This document shows, piece by piece, positions 7,258 to 15,317 of a DNA stretch of 64,000 bases. This DNA is from JAABPW01 sp037132275 (GTDB taxonomy: Bacteria; Verrucomicrobiota; Kiritimatiellia; CAIKKV01; CAITUY01). Where the stretch lies: positions 1-64,000 of the forward strand of contig JBAXPK010000010.1 in NCBI GenBank assembly GCA_037132275.1, written 5' to 3'. The notes below the pieces were generated by a model. The model saw nothing but the letters and a program-made list of their open reading frames with translations. It was not told the origin of the DNA and did not search any database. The translations under genes and the position numbers were made by a program. Every line of letters starts with the position of its first letter. The stretch's first letter is position 1.

Positions 7258-8130
7258 CTATGGAGTTAGCTTTACGTCAACCCGGTAGAACTGCCGCGGG
7301 GGAGTATTCGTATCCTGTAATGAATCAAGCCCGCCAGTGCCTTGTATGCCGGTTTGATTCGGGACGTTCGTCCAGATTCCGGATTTTAGATCATCACTCC
7401 TGATCAGCGTATAGAAGCGTCGAGGGGACGACTGAAAACTTACGATGGTTGGCGGCAGGTTGGAAATCACCTCATTGCTAACATATGAGATAGCCTCGAT
7501 ATGAAAAAACGATTCGGGGTTTGTTGGGTCGGTATCGGCGACGTATTCTTGCCACGCCAACAGGGGGTCACTGTCAGGATTACTGGTCTCGTCAACATTG
7601 TACAGAGACAGCCACCAATCGGGAGTTCCTAGAGGATGTTTGTCAAAGGCCCATGTTCTGACGTTATAGACAGGGGCGTTCCCCTTGAAATGAATCCACC
7701 CGATGTTTTCGCCCCAAGCGTAACCGTCAAGCTGGCCTGTGGCCATATCGTTAGTCACCTGACTGTGGGCCGGATCAAATTTGATCCACCCGATGTTTTC
7801 GCCCCAGGCATATCCTGATAGCGAGCCTGTAGCGTTCAGATTAACGCCCCAATCCTCGGAACTACTATTGGTGTAGGGCCCCCCGGCGTTGTTGCCCAGT
7901 TTGATCCAGCCTATATTCTCGGCCCAGGCATATCCCGTCAGGTGTCCGCTCGTCCCATTGTAATAAACCGTTGCCCCCCCGTTTGTCGGCGCAAAGTTCA
8001 TCCACCCCGTGTTCTCGGCCCAGGCATGCTTGTTAGTCGGGTCAATGTTGGCCGATGCCAACACACTGATCGATGATAGGAAAAAACAAGCGAAGGCTAA
8101 GAAGGGTATCCTTGATATATCATTCATCAT
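7258..8130 (-). CDS. Secreted protein with four ENIGW repeats
   Basis: A 290-residue exported protein with a signal peptide (hydrophobic FLAFACFFLSSISVLASA, cut near residue 27). Four repeats of about 28-45 residues follow, each centred on [GH]-x-AW-x-EN-x-GW-[IM]: HAWAENTGWMNF, GYAWAENIGWIKL, GYAWGENIGWIKF and GYAWGENIGWIHF (about residues 35-150). The second half has an AWQEYVADTDPTNPES segment and a C-terminal module ending in FYRVDVKLTP that resembles the ends of the proteins at 15318 and 40050. Such repeats occur in large secreted proteins of environmental bacteria, and I know of no tested function. It is the last gene of the minor-pilin operon, 22 bp after the DUF1566 gene. A surface or pilus-linked role is inference. 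Confidence 0.8.
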   Translation of the reverse strand: MMNDISRIPFLAFACFFLSSISVLASANIDPTNKHAWAENTGWMNFAPTNGGATVYYNGTSGHLTGYAWAENIGWIKLGNNAGGPYTNSSSEDWGVNLNATGSLSGYAWGENIGWIKFDPAHSQVTNDMATGQLDGYAWGENIGWIHFKGNAPVYNVRTWAFDKHPLGTPDWWLSLYNVDETSNPDSDPLLAWQEYVADTDPTNPESFFHIEAISYVSNEVISNLPPTIVSFQSSPRRFYTLIRSDDLKSGIWTNVPNQTGIQGTGGLDSLQDTNTPPRQFYRVDVKLTP

Positions 8131-8152
8131 TCAGCCCTCATCCTTCTCTTCG

Positions 8153-8818
8153 TTATTGTCCGCCACGAACCGGCCACACGTAGAAGAGAGTACCCTTAGT
8201 TGAATAGTACGTGTAGCCGTCTGATAAGAGTACGTGCCACGCTGAGCTCGACTCGTGCGTATACGTAGTACTTGACCAGTAGTAGTCCGATTGTACGTCT
8301 GTGAATGGATGATCAGGCGGAAGAACGGGACTGTACTGACTAAAGTCGATCAAACTCTGTAATTCGCGCACATTCGGCAATCTCCAGTCCGAGTAACTGC
8401 CGTAAGCCAGAGTTTTGCAATAGCTTACTGCGTCAGACCAATTAGTTGCGCCTCCCGGAAGGTTTGCATTTCGTGCCCACATCAGGCTGGTCAGGTTATC
8501 TAGAACGACATTGGTATTGGCTTGGACTGTGAAACGTGGGGTTGGCCACGTCATTCCCTTCCTTAGATCGCCGTCATCCCCGCTTGTTAGGGAATTCGTT
8601 TGACCCGTTTTCGCCACCAGTGCGGGGTAGGCGCTCCCCACATTGGTGGTCAGTGTCCCGGCAATGCTGTCAAGTTTCTGGTAGATTTCTTCCAGTGAGT
8701 GCATGGTCGGACCTGGAGCATTCGTTGGATCCAGCATTCCGGCCAGTGATCTTCCAGCCACAAACATTCCCGCCGCCAGAATTGCCATGCCCATCATTAT
8801 TCCATACGGGTTTTTCAT
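8153..8818 (-). CDS. Secreted DUF1566 (Lcl C-terminal domain) protein
   Basis: A 221-residue protein with a signal peptide (about 1-27, GMAILAAGMFVAGRSLAG). The region from about residue 100 to the end is a DUF1566 domain, recognised by LTSLMWARNAN, the W-x-DA-x-x-YC pattern, DWRLPNVRELQSLID and the closing YYWSSTTY...FYVWPVRGG. This domain is known from the C-terminus of the Legionella collagen-like adhesin and many surface proteins. It is commonly linked to carbohydrate or surface binding, but its function is not settled. The gene follows the minor-pilin genes, 78 bp after the TM protein gene, which suggests export with or display on the pilus system (inference). Confidence 0.85.
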   Translation of the reverse strand: MKNPYGIMMGMAILAAGMFVAGRSLAGMLDPTNAPGPTMHSLEEIYQKLDSIAGTLTTNVGSAYPALVAKTGQTNSLTSGDDGDLRKGMTWPTPRFTVQANTNVVLDNLTSLMWARNANLPGGATNWSDAVSYCKTLAYGSYSDWRLPNVRELQSLIDFSQYSPVLPPDHPFTDVQSDYYWSSTTYTHESSSAWHVLLSDGYTYYSTKGTLFYVWPVRGGQ

Positions 8819-8896
8819 CGTTTTCCTCTCTCGATTATGTATTTTCGCCCACTTTCATTACAAGTAGCATGATTTGCATCCCAGATATAGATCGCT

Positions 8897-9292
8897 TTAT
8901 TTGATCAAGGCGCCTTCCTCTTCAATTTTTTTGATCGCCGCTTCGGATAGCGCGTCAGCGGCATGGGGATCTTCCCTTGAGTGCCGCCGAAGATCCTCGC
9001 CTGTCATCCGAACGGCCTCGTACTGCGGAATCGTGCGCTCCGTTGCCATCCGGCCGGTATCGAGTGCGGGCCAAGCGGGAGCCGGCGCCAACTCAGTCAC
9101 TGTCGCTGGCGGTGTCACAGAAACATCAGAAACGACAGGGGATGGGGCTGTGGAAGGCGGGGACACCCGCGTTGGTTTTAGTATTTTGTTCGCTCCAATA
9201 CAGACAAGCAATGTGCATAGGCCAGCGAGCGCCAGCCAAAGCCAGTCCTGCTCGCCGAGCGGCTGACTTGGGGGTTCAGGTTCGTTTTTCAT
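8897..9292 (-). CDS. Small single-pass membrane protein in minor-pilin operon
   Basis: A 131-residue protein of no recognised family. It has a short charged, proline-rich N-terminus (MKNEPEPPSQP), one membrane segment at about 18-38 (WLWLALAGLCTLLVCIGANKIL) and a polar, proline/threonine-rich part ending in acidic/basic helices. The start at 9292 is preferred to an upstream ATG at 9307: GGAGGG lies 7 bases before it, and it overlaps the stop of the PilX-like gene as ATGA. Topology suggests the bulk lies in the periplasm. Its position makes it a likely accessory factor of the pilus tip complex, but nothing in the sequence proves that. Confidence 0.65.
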   Translation of the reverse strand: MKNEPEPPSQPLGEQDWLWLALAGLCTLLVCIGANKILKPTRVSPPSTAPSPVVSDVSVTPPATVTELAPAPAWPALDTGRMATERTIPQYEAVRMTGEDLRRHSREDPHAADALSEAAIKKIEEEGALIK

Positions 9293-10566
9293 GGCGAATC
9301 CCTCCATCCACCCCAGTAGTACTGGTCGCCTACGACCGGATAATGCGGTGGGGGATTGGTCTTGAAGCGGGTATCAAATATATAGTTTTTCAAGTATCCT
9401 TTTCCGCCTGTTGTGCCGACCGGACCACGGTAGTTCTCAACAATTCCACCGTAAACATTCAGGTTCGAGCAAGCTGTTGTCAGACGCGTATCATATGCCT
9501 CCACAGTGAACATGCCGTCATTGGTCGAGCTTGTCATGCCGCCTTCGGCGATAATGTGTGCGTATACGTCCAAATTTACGGGACAGTTGCTCTTGACGAC
9601 GACATCACACCGTGAAATAAGACCCAATGCGTCGTCTGAATAATTGGTCGAGGGGTTGCTGGCGTATCGAATGTGGTTTGTGATGTTGATGTTCCCGTCC
9701 GCCACAAGGGTCAACCGCCCATTTAAGGTACCCGCAACCGTGAGAGTTCCCGTGGATGATCCCACGGAGGAAACATAGATCACGCCATCGGTCATTACTC
9801 CCGGATTGACTGTGGTGTAGTTGTAGTTTGTCCATTTTCGGCCGCCATTCCAGAGGAATAAATTAGTGCCCGACATGGCGATGGTCGTCGCTCCCGTCAA
9901 AACCAGGTTGGCCTGTGCCTTTAAACAGTCCTGGGTGGAGGCGGTGTTGGTGAAGTTAATCGACGACATGGTCATGGGCATAACCCCCAACTGATAACTG
10001 TTGCTGAAAACGGCGCTGGCGGGGCCGCTGCCCCATGTGGATTGAGCGGATGTGAGAAGTTTTTCAAAGACCGGTGCTCCCTGAAGATAGAGGTAATCGT
10101 TGGCGTGGACTTTGCCCTTGAAACGATCCCCTGTCTGAAACCAAATCGTTCCGTTGTAGTGATCGTACCATAAGGCATACTCGGCCCAACTGCGTGAATG
10201 GACGTAGTCGACCGTGACAACCCGGCGAACCCCGCGAACAAACCCGGTTGAAGAGAGGGTGTAGTTCAGAACCGCCGAGCCACCCCCGAAGCCGATTCCC
10301 GCGCTGAACGTCCCTCCTCCAATAGACCCGCTGAGGTAGGCAGGTACCGGGTTGTTGGCCATGATATGCGAAAGGCAGAGCGAGCAGCCACCCTCGGCCA
10401 CAAATAGTGCTTGTTCCAAGGATTCCTGCCGAGAGGTTATCCCCATCTGACTGATGCCTTCCCGTTGCATGCCTAAAACCAAGATGGCGGCGATACAACT
10501 CAGGAGCAGGACGGTAATCAGAACATACCCGCCATTCTCGTGATTGCCGTATGCTCTATATTTCAT
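9289..10566 (-). CDS. PilX-like minor pilin / assembly protein
   Basis: A 425-residue protein. After MKYRAYGNHENGG comes a hydrophobic helix YVLITVLLLSCIAAILVLGM, followed by a long beta-rich domain with many Thr/Ser/Gly, as in PilX-like minor pilins and prepilins of K type that lack the usual GFTLVE cut site. It contains repeated turns such as FKGKVHANDYLYLQG and VNLDVYAHIIAEGG. The start at 10566 is preferred to 10605 because GGAGGG lies 8 bases before it. The stop overlaps the next start (ATGA). The family usually forms part of a tip complex with PilV and PilW that primes pilus assembly; the two upstream genes fit that role. Specific PilX homology is moderate; the operon position supports it. 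Confidence 0.7.
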   Translation of the reverse strand: MKYRAYGNHENGGYVLITVLLLSCIAAILVLGMQREGISQMGITSRQESLEQALFVAEGGCSLCLSHIMANNPVPAYLSGSIGGGTFSAGIGFGGGSAVLNYTLSSTGFVRGVRRVVTVDYVHSRSWAEYALWYDHYNGTIWFQTGDRFKGKVHANDYLYLQGAPVFEKLLTSAQSTWGSGPASAVFSNSYQLGVMPMTMSSINFTNTASTQDCLKAQANLVLTGATTIAMSGTNLFLWNGGRKWTNYNYTTVNPGVMTDGVIYVSSVGSSTGTLTVAGTLNGRLTLVADGNINITNHIRYASNPSTNYSDDALGLISRCDVVVKSNCPVNLDVYAHIIAEGGMTSSTNDGMFTVEAYDTRLTTACSNLNVYGGIVENYRGPVGTTGGKGYLKNYIFDTRFKTNPPPHYPVVGDQYYWGGWRDSP

Positions 10567-10615
10567 ACTGTCTTTCCCTCCACATGATCGGGGATGAATC
10601 AACACCAGACATCAA

Positions 10616-11119
10616 TCATTCTGCCTTGGGTGCGCGTAGTTTTACAAAAGTGCTTAGCGCGTTGCTAGACGTATAGCGTCCGTCCGACTGCTGCGAGGTC
10701 AGGGAAATGCTCAACCCGTTTATGGTTGATACCTGCGACGCAACAATTCCTCGTCCGATCACGCAGTTCTCCTGTTTATTGGAAAAAATGACGACTTTGT
10801 TGGTTGCGTCGTACACATACCAAACTTCCCCATAATAGTTACTGCTTTGAATCCGCCAATTGGTGGAAGTGGCCCGATTCGTTACCCAGTAGGCTCCCCG
10901 CAGTCCGATATTCGTGCCGTATCCAAAAACCATTTTTTCGAGGCACTGGTTTCCCTGCCGGGTGATGGCCAAATCCAGCGATGTCTGGTGCCAGTACCGA
11001 TTGCAGACAATAAATACGGTCAGCAGGCCGGCGACAATGAAGACGGAGATAGCCACGGTGATCATGCTTTCCACGGCCGTGAACCCTGTGCGATAAATCC
11101 TGTTACTGCGTGTTTTCAT
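10616..11119 (-). CDS. PilW-like minor pilin
   Basis: A 167-residue prepilin. A basic leader is followed by GFTAVESMITVAISVFIVAGLL, that is, the prepilin peptidase site G|FTxxE with Glu5 and the hydrophobic helix. The rest is beta-rich and ends in TFVKLRAPKAE. It starts with a one-base overlap (TGATG) on the stop of the PilV-like gene, showing tight coupling. In the canonical order PilV-PilW-PilX these minor pilins nucleate the fibre; here the same order is seen. Minor pilin assignment is firm, the exact letter is by position. Confidence 0.82.
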   Translation of the reverse strand: MKTRSNRIYRTGFTAVESMITVAISVFIVAGLLTVFIVCNRYWHQTSLDLAITRQGNQCLEKMVFGYGTNIGLRGAYWVTNRATSTNWRIQSSNYYGEVWYVYDATNKVVIFSNKQENCVIGRGIVASQVSTINGLSISLTSQQSDGRYTSSNALSTFVKLRAPKAE

Positions 11120-11544
11120 CAGTATTGAAATCCACTGCTTATGGCGGTCGCTACTGTTACGCTGCTGGTTCTTGCCGGTCTTGTGCTGAACCAGGTATTG
11201 CTCAAAATAATGATTCTTGCTGTGGGGTAGGCACTGGTCGTGACCGCATAGCCGCAGATGTACTTCGACGTGACTCCCTCATCAAGGCTTGTGTTCGTAA
11301 CCCAGTTCGGCCTGTTGGCAATGCTCAGGGCTGTGCTGGTATACGTGTTCGTGAGCAAGGACTCCATGTTAAGCCGGGCGAAATGTACCCCCTTGAGTCG
11401 CTCATCAACAAGCTTCGCCGATTTCTGGGCTTGCACAAAGGAACTCAGAAACATCGTTATGGTCAGCACCATCAAACCAGCCGCTATGACAACCTCGGCC
11501 AAGGTGAAGCCTGCGCGCATGTCACTGAGACGATCTATACCCAT
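11119..11544 (-). CDS. PilV-like minor pilin
   Basis: A 141-residue prepilin with leader MGIDRLSDMRAG and the cut site G|FTLAEVVIA followed by the hydrophobic helix. The start at 11544 is chosen over 11565 because AAGGAGGG lies 8 bases before it. It is the first gene of the minus-strand operon. A sigma-54 promoter (11615-11630) lies about 70 bp upstream. The body is short and beta-rich, with a TSSVTVATAIS tail. The role is priming of pilus or pseudopilus assembly, by family knowledge. Confidence 0.82.
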   Translation of the reverse strand: MGIDRLSDMRAGFTLAEVVIAAGLMVLTITMFLSSFVQAQKSAKLVDERLKGVHFARLNMESLLTNTYTSTALSIANRPNWVTNTSLDEGVTSKYICGYAVTTSAYPTARIIILSNTWFSTRPARTSSVTVATAISSGFQY

Positions 11545-11614
11545 CTGCTTTCCCTCCTTCTTCACTCACCCTTAGGTTGGCCCGCCCCATGCTTTATTCC
11601 TAAGAATAAATAAT

Positions 11615-11630
11615 AGCACGACTTGTGCCA
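11615..11630 (-). promoter_or_regulatory. Sigma-54 promoter of the minor-pilin operon
   Basis: On the minus strand the site reads TGGCACAAGTCGTGCT. It keeps TGGCAC at -24 and GC at -12 with the exact GG-N10-GC spacing. Transcription would start near 11604, about 60 bases before the PilV-like start. It is the third site of this kind next to a pilin gene in the window. Confidence 0.7.
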
Positions 11631-11868
11631 GAACAACGATACAAAGTTCCGCTCAACATATTCATTGTTATATTTCTGATAAACATTATGAGTTAGGAAT
11701 TTAGCTCTGCACGTTTTCTCGTAGTTGCAAAAATGAGATTATGTAAGTTTCATGCCACATGCCAGATGATATATTACAACCGATGCTTGCGAAACCTGAG
11801 CGCTTCTGCTTTGATTGAAGCGGTGAAATCTGAGCAGGGCTTTACGAACCGGAGCCGGTGTTGAATGT
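11631..11868. other. AT-rich divergent intergenic region
   Basis: No gene is seen between the minor-pilin promoter and pilM. The stretch is richer in A/T than its surroundings. It holds an imperfect set of short repeats and an inverted repeat CGCTTC / GAAGCG near 11800-11822, which could be an operator or a small hairpin in the pilM leader. I could not find a convincing sigma-54 or sigma-70 promoter for pilM here. Activator sites for the divergent minor-pilin promoter would be expected in this region. Confidence 0.35.
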
Positions 11869-12888
11869 ATGAGAAAACTCACTGATATTGCAGCATTTTT
11901 TCGCCGGGATTATTCCGATGTGCTGGGGATCGATATTGGATCCTCAGGAACAAAACTGGCGCGCCTAAGCCAGATCCATGGTGTTCCCACGGTAATAGCG
12001 ATTGATGTTCTGCCTGCGATTAAACTGCCGGAATCGGAGGAGTCGCTTCCTGATATCTGTGAAATTCCAAAACCGGTTAAGGCGCGTTATGCGGCCGTTG
12101 CGATTTCAAAAGGCGGCGGGCTTGTGAAGCTTTTGACCTTTCCTGTCCATTTAGGGAAATCAAATGACGAACACGTCCGTGAACTGATGGGACTCGGAGA
12201 GAATGCTAATTATCGCCTTGGTTACGAGGTGATTAGTGAAACCCGAACAGAAGTCCGGGCGCTTGCCTCTGCGATTCCTGATGAGACGGTTCGCGCCATC
12301 TGTGGAACGTTTTCTGTAGGAACGCCTGCTCCCTGTTCCATTGAGGTGTCAGGGTTGGCCAGTATGACGGCCTTCAGCCGGGCTCAGGGTTGGCGTCACG
12401 CGGATGATTGTTGCGCGGTGATTGATTTCGGCGCGTCGGTTACCGTTGTGGCTTTTTTCAACAAAAAAAACCTGATTATGGTCAGGAAATTCGATTTCGG
12501 AATGTCGAATTTAGTGAAGAAACTACAGGATAGTCTGGGGGTGGACCAGGACGTTGCGGCGGGAATCCTCAATGATGGGTCGTTTGATGTTTCGAAAGCC
12601 GTTCATCAGGCCATGGAGCCTTTTTTGCAGCAGCTTATTATCTCCTGGGATTTTGTAGAGCGGCGTGAGAGCCTTCATGTCGGGAAACTTTATGTCTGTG
12701 GCGGGGCGGTGGGTTTGCCCCTTTGGGATCAGGAGATTGAGTTGGCCACAGGGAAGGCGCCGACATTGTGGGATCCATTTGAAGGGTTGGTGGTTCAGCC
12801 CGGTGCCATTCCTGAACGACTTAAAGGGCAGGAGTTGCGCTTTTCGGCTGCCGTTGGCGCGGCCTTTGCTATGTTGAAGGCAAACTGA
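11869..12888 (+). CDS. pilM: Type IV pilus assembly protein PilM-like
   Basis: A 339-residue protein with an actin-like ATPase fold. The phosphate-1 motif VLGIDIGSSGTKLARL is at about residues 18-33, a second phosphate loop VIDFGASVTVVAFF is near 184-197, and a CGGAVGLPLW motif near 276 marks the adenosine pocket region. PilM is cytoplasmic and binds the N-terminal tail of PilN, linking the inner-membrane PilN-PilO platform to the motor. It is the first gene of a run of coupled genes through pilQ. Identification by motif and by neighbours is strong. The family also includes GspL cytoplasmic domains. Confidence 0.85.
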   Translation: MRKLTDIAAFFRRDYSDVLGIDIGSSGTKLARLSQIHGVPTVIAIDVLPAIKLPESEESLPDICEIPKPVKARYAAVAISKGGGLVKLLTFPVHLGKSNDEHVRELMGLGENANYRLGYEVISETRTEVRALASAIPDETVRAICGTFSVGTPAPCSIEVSGLASMTAFSRAQGWRHADDCCAVIDFGASVTVVAFFNKKNLIMVRKFDFGMSNLVKKLQDSLGVDQDVAAGILNDGSFDVSKAVHQAMEPFLQQLIISWDFVERRESLHVGKLYVCGGAVGLPLWDQEIELATGKAPTLWDPFEGLVVQPGAIPERLKGQELRFSAAVGAAFAMLKAN

Positions 12889-12891
12889 TAG

Positions 12892-13497
12892 ATGCATATC
12901 AATCTGATATTCAAGGACGAGCAGCGTAGCGCCAGTCCGGTGTCATTGGCCTTGATGATCCGCGTTGCCTTGGGGGCGTTGCTGTTCATGATTGCTTTTG
13001 GAATATTCATGTTCGCCGTTGAGTATCGGGCGTGTCAAAATCAGGTTGAGATGGCGAATGATGAGTGGAAGCGGACTGAGCCAAAATACAAGGCGGCGAT
13101 TGAAGTTCGCAATGAACTGGCGGGGCGTATGGATACCCTCAAGGCGCTGCAAGGTTGGCGTGATGCCCGCATTGCATGGGGCCGGCAACTGGACACCGTG
13201 GTTCCTGTTGTGCCGCATGTTATTCAATTGACTCAGATTCGTGTGAGCCAGACGGTGGTGGTTGTTTCGAACACGATCCCCGCCCGGGTGTTCGAGATGA
13301 AGTTTTCGGGGCGGACACCCGCAGATCGCTCCGAAGTGAATGTGGTTCAGTTTCTCGATGCGTTCAAAGGGACTCCCTTTAGTCAGTTTGTGGAGTCGGC
13401 TACCTTGCCGCCGGGCGCATTCCGGCAGGATCCTTTGGAAAAAAATGACCGCATATTTGAAGTTGTCTGCAAATATTATCCGAGGCCGATCGAATGA
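12892..13497 (+). CDS. pilN: PilN-like inner-membrane pilus platform protein
   Basis: A 201-residue bitopic protein. It begins with the short cytoplasmic tail MHINLIFKDEQRS, which in PilN proteins carries the (I)NLL-type motif that docks on PilM. A membrane segment follows (about 25-47, RVALGALLFMIAFGIFMFAV), then a coiled-coil and a periplasmic ferredoxin-like domain. It starts 4 bases after the pilM stop, and its own stop overlaps pilO as ATGA. Sequence similarity in this family is low, so the call rests on topology and gene order. Confidence 0.78.
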   Translation: MHINLIFKDEQRSASPVSLALMIRVALGALLFMIAFGIFMFAVEYRACQNQVEMANDEWKRTEPKYKAAIEVRNELAGRMDTLKALQGWRDARIAWGRQLDTVVPVVPHVIQLTQIRVSQTVVVVSNTIPARVFEMKFSGRTPADRSEVNVVQFLDAFKGTPFSQFVESATLPPGAFRQDPLEKNDRIFEVVCKYYPRPIE

Positions 13498-14108
13498 ATA
13501 TTCCAGATAAAAAGAAAGAGAGAATCATTTTTTTCTCACTGATCGGCGTGGTGGGCGCGGTGGTGATCTATGTGGCCATTACGTGGGGGTTGTTGCCTTT
13601 GTTGGAGTCCAAGAAGACTCTTGAGTCGACCCTGACTGACCGACAGGAAAAATTAAAAAAAGCGAGGCGCGAACTCGATTATGCGCTGGGAATTCAGCGG
13701 GATTACGATGAGGTGATGGCGAAGATCGGGAAGATAAACAATGACAATATTTTTCGTCCCATATTGGGGTCGTACCTGGTTGGGGTGAGCGAACAAATTG
13801 AGGCTGCCGCCCGCGCCACCGGGGTCAAGGTGGAGGATACCCGCGAAGTCGGTGTGGTCGATATTCCCCTGAAGGCCAAGGATTCGTCTTTGAAAGCCTA
13901 CAAAGCCTTTGCGGTTCAGGTCGGCGGCTATGGATCGTATCAGGCCATCACCCGATTCATTTTGCAGATGGAGGAACGGAACCCCTTTTTCAGTGTCACC
14001 GACATGACGATTTCCGGGCAACCTGACAATCCCGAGCAACAGCGGCTCAGTGTCAGGATGGAATGGCCAATCGAGAACTTGCTGGAAACAAAGAGAGGTG
14101 GCGGATGA
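13494..14108 (+). CDS. pilO: PilO-like inner-membrane pilus platform protein
   Basis: A 204-residue bitopic protein with a membrane segment at about 10-33 (IIFFSLIGVVGAVVIYVAITWGLL), a coiled-coil (about 40-75, TDRQEKLKKARREL) and a periplasmic alpha/beta domain ending in MEWPIENLLETKRG. PilO pairs with PilN in the periplasm and binds PilP. The start overlaps the pilN stop by 4 bases, and the stop overlaps the pilP-like start by 4 bases. Call by topology and order. Confidence 0.78.
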   Translation: MNIPDKKKERIIFFSLIGVVGAVVIYVAITWGLLPLLESKKTLESTLTDRQEKLKKARRELDYALGIQRDYDEVMAKIGKINNDNIFRPILGSYLVGVSEQIEAAARATGVKVEDTREVGVVDIPLKAKDSSLKAYKAFAVQVGGYGSYQAITRFILQMEERNPFFSVTDMTISGQPDNPEQQRLSVRMEWPIENLLETKRGGG

Positions 14109-14593
14109 TACCCTGTAGTCGCGCCAGCCTGGTTTTGATTTTCGGGTTGTTTGTTATGTGTAAAGCGGAGGCCCAGATGCCGGCACTTCCTGAGGGGGGG
14201 GGGCAGATGGCCGTTCCCAGTACAGACGATCAGAGTGGATTGGCGGTAACGCCGAGCCAGCGGGATCCTTTCTGGCCGGTGGGATACGCCCCCAAGCCGG
14301 TGGTAAGAAAGCCAGAGATGAGCCCAGAAAAGCGTTCAGGAGAGACGCCGCCGGATATTCCAAGGGGACCTCTTTGGGATGAGGCCCGAAAAAAACTAGA
14401 CATCCGGGGCATTAGCCTGATTCATGATAAAATGACCGGGAAATCGAGATATTTGGCCATGGTTTCCAGAAAACTGATTGAAGAAGGGAATGTGATTTCG
14501 ATCAAATATGATAATCTCGTTTATCGCTGGAAAGTGGTGGGAATTAACGAAGAGGGACTCTCCTTGCAGAAACTGGATGTGAGATCCGATTAA
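14105..14593 (+). CDS. pilP: PilP-like periplasmic protein
   Basis: A 162-residue exported protein. ATG 14105 overlaps the pilO stop as ATGA and has GAGAGGTGG before it, so it is preferred to an upstream ATG at 14063. The signal peptide MIPCSRASLVLIFGLFVMCKAEAQ lacks a proper lipobox (Met before Cys), so it is probably a soluble or differently anchored form, unlike the usual PilP lipoprotein. A proline-rich linker with RDPFWPVGYAPKP is followed by a small beta-domain (about 95-160, LDIRGISLI...SIKYDNLVYRWKVVGI...LSLQKLDV), like the PilP / GspC homology-region fold that contacts the secretin. Function follows from gene order. Confidence 0.7.
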   Translation: MIPCSRASLVLIFGLFVMCKAEAQMPALPEGGGQMAVPSTDDQSGLAVTPSQRDPFWPVGYAPKPVVRKPEMSPEKRSGETPPDIPRGPLWDEARKKLDIRGISLIHDKMTGKSRYLAMVSRKLIEEGNVISIKYDNLVYRWKVVGINEEGLSLQKLDVRSD

Positions 14594-14614
14594 TTTATTT
14601 GTGAAAGGAATGCC

Positions 14615-15274
14615 ATGATGAAAACAATGAAATACTGGATGGGAGCCGTGGGGGTGGCGGCATTAGCCATGCTCGTCCCGATGGGGTGCGATAATGGAGG
14701 CAGTGGCGACAATGGTGAATTGGATGCTTATTTTAAAAGTCATCCTTATGTTTCCGATCCGCGTGACGGCGGATCCTCCGTTGTGACCTTGACTCCCGCT
14801 TCTGCCACACTCAGTTCGGTGGGTGAACGAGCCGTTTTTACTTTCAATGGGGGGGCGGAGCCTATCACCTGGGATGTTTCAGATGGCTCAAAGGGATCTA
14901 TTTCCTCAAGTGGCAACCAGGGTGTCTACACGGTGACGACGGTCGGCGTGAATGATGTGATCGCTTACGATCGAAATGGGAATGCCGCGATTGCGAAGAT
15001 TAGCGGATCTTCGGGTAGTTCGACCGCCACGCCGTTGAGTGCAAGCGCCTCGCCGAGCCAATTGGATGTGAATAATGGCTTGGCTGTATTGACTGCTGTC
15101 GGTGGGACGGAACCCTACACATGGAGTGTTCTCTTTCCAACATCAAGAGGTATTCTTCCTGACGGCATGACCGGAACCACGGTTATTTACCAGCGTACCG
15201 GGGCAGGGGATAATGCCGTGACGGTGACCGATAGTCTTGGTGCCACTTTCAACATCGTGATTAAGCAGCCCTGA
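14615..15274 (+). CDS. Lipoprotein with Ig-like domains in pilus operon
   Basis: A 219-residue protein with a lipoprotein signal (MMKTMKYWMGAVGVAALAMLVPMGC; Cys25 follows Gly). A low-complexity Gly/Ser linker follows, then two related beta-sandwich-like segments (about 60-125 and 145-215) that share PxSATLSSVGERAVFTFNGGAEPITWDVS and ASPSQLDVNNGLAVLTAVGGTEPYTWSV, so they are an internal duplication of an Ig-like or cadherin-like domain. I do not recognise a family. It lies between pilP and the giant gene with short gaps on both sides (21 and about 43 bp), and has a GAAAGGA ribosome site. Its likely place is the inner leaflet of the outer membrane, as a pilotin or adaptor for the secretin (inference). 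Confidence 0.7.
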   Translation: MMKTMKYWMGAVGVAALAMLVPMGCDNGGSGDNGELDAYFKSHPYVSDPRDGGSSVVTLTPASATLSSVGERAVFTFNGGAEPITWDVSDGSKGSISSSGNQGVYTVTTVGVNDVIAYDRNGNAAIAKISGSSGSSTATPLSASASPSQLDVNNGLAVLTAVGGTEPYTWSVLFPTSRGILPDGMTGTTVIYQRTGAGDNAVTVTDSLGATFNIVIKQP

Positions 15275-15317
15275 TATTAAACCAGTTGCATTGCTCAACA
15301 TGACAGGAACATCCACA

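Noticed and set aside
14195..14206. Long G run in the pilP-like gene as a second frameshift site
   Set aside because: The frame is consistent on both sides: the signal peptide before the run and the C-terminal beta-domain after it are in one frame.
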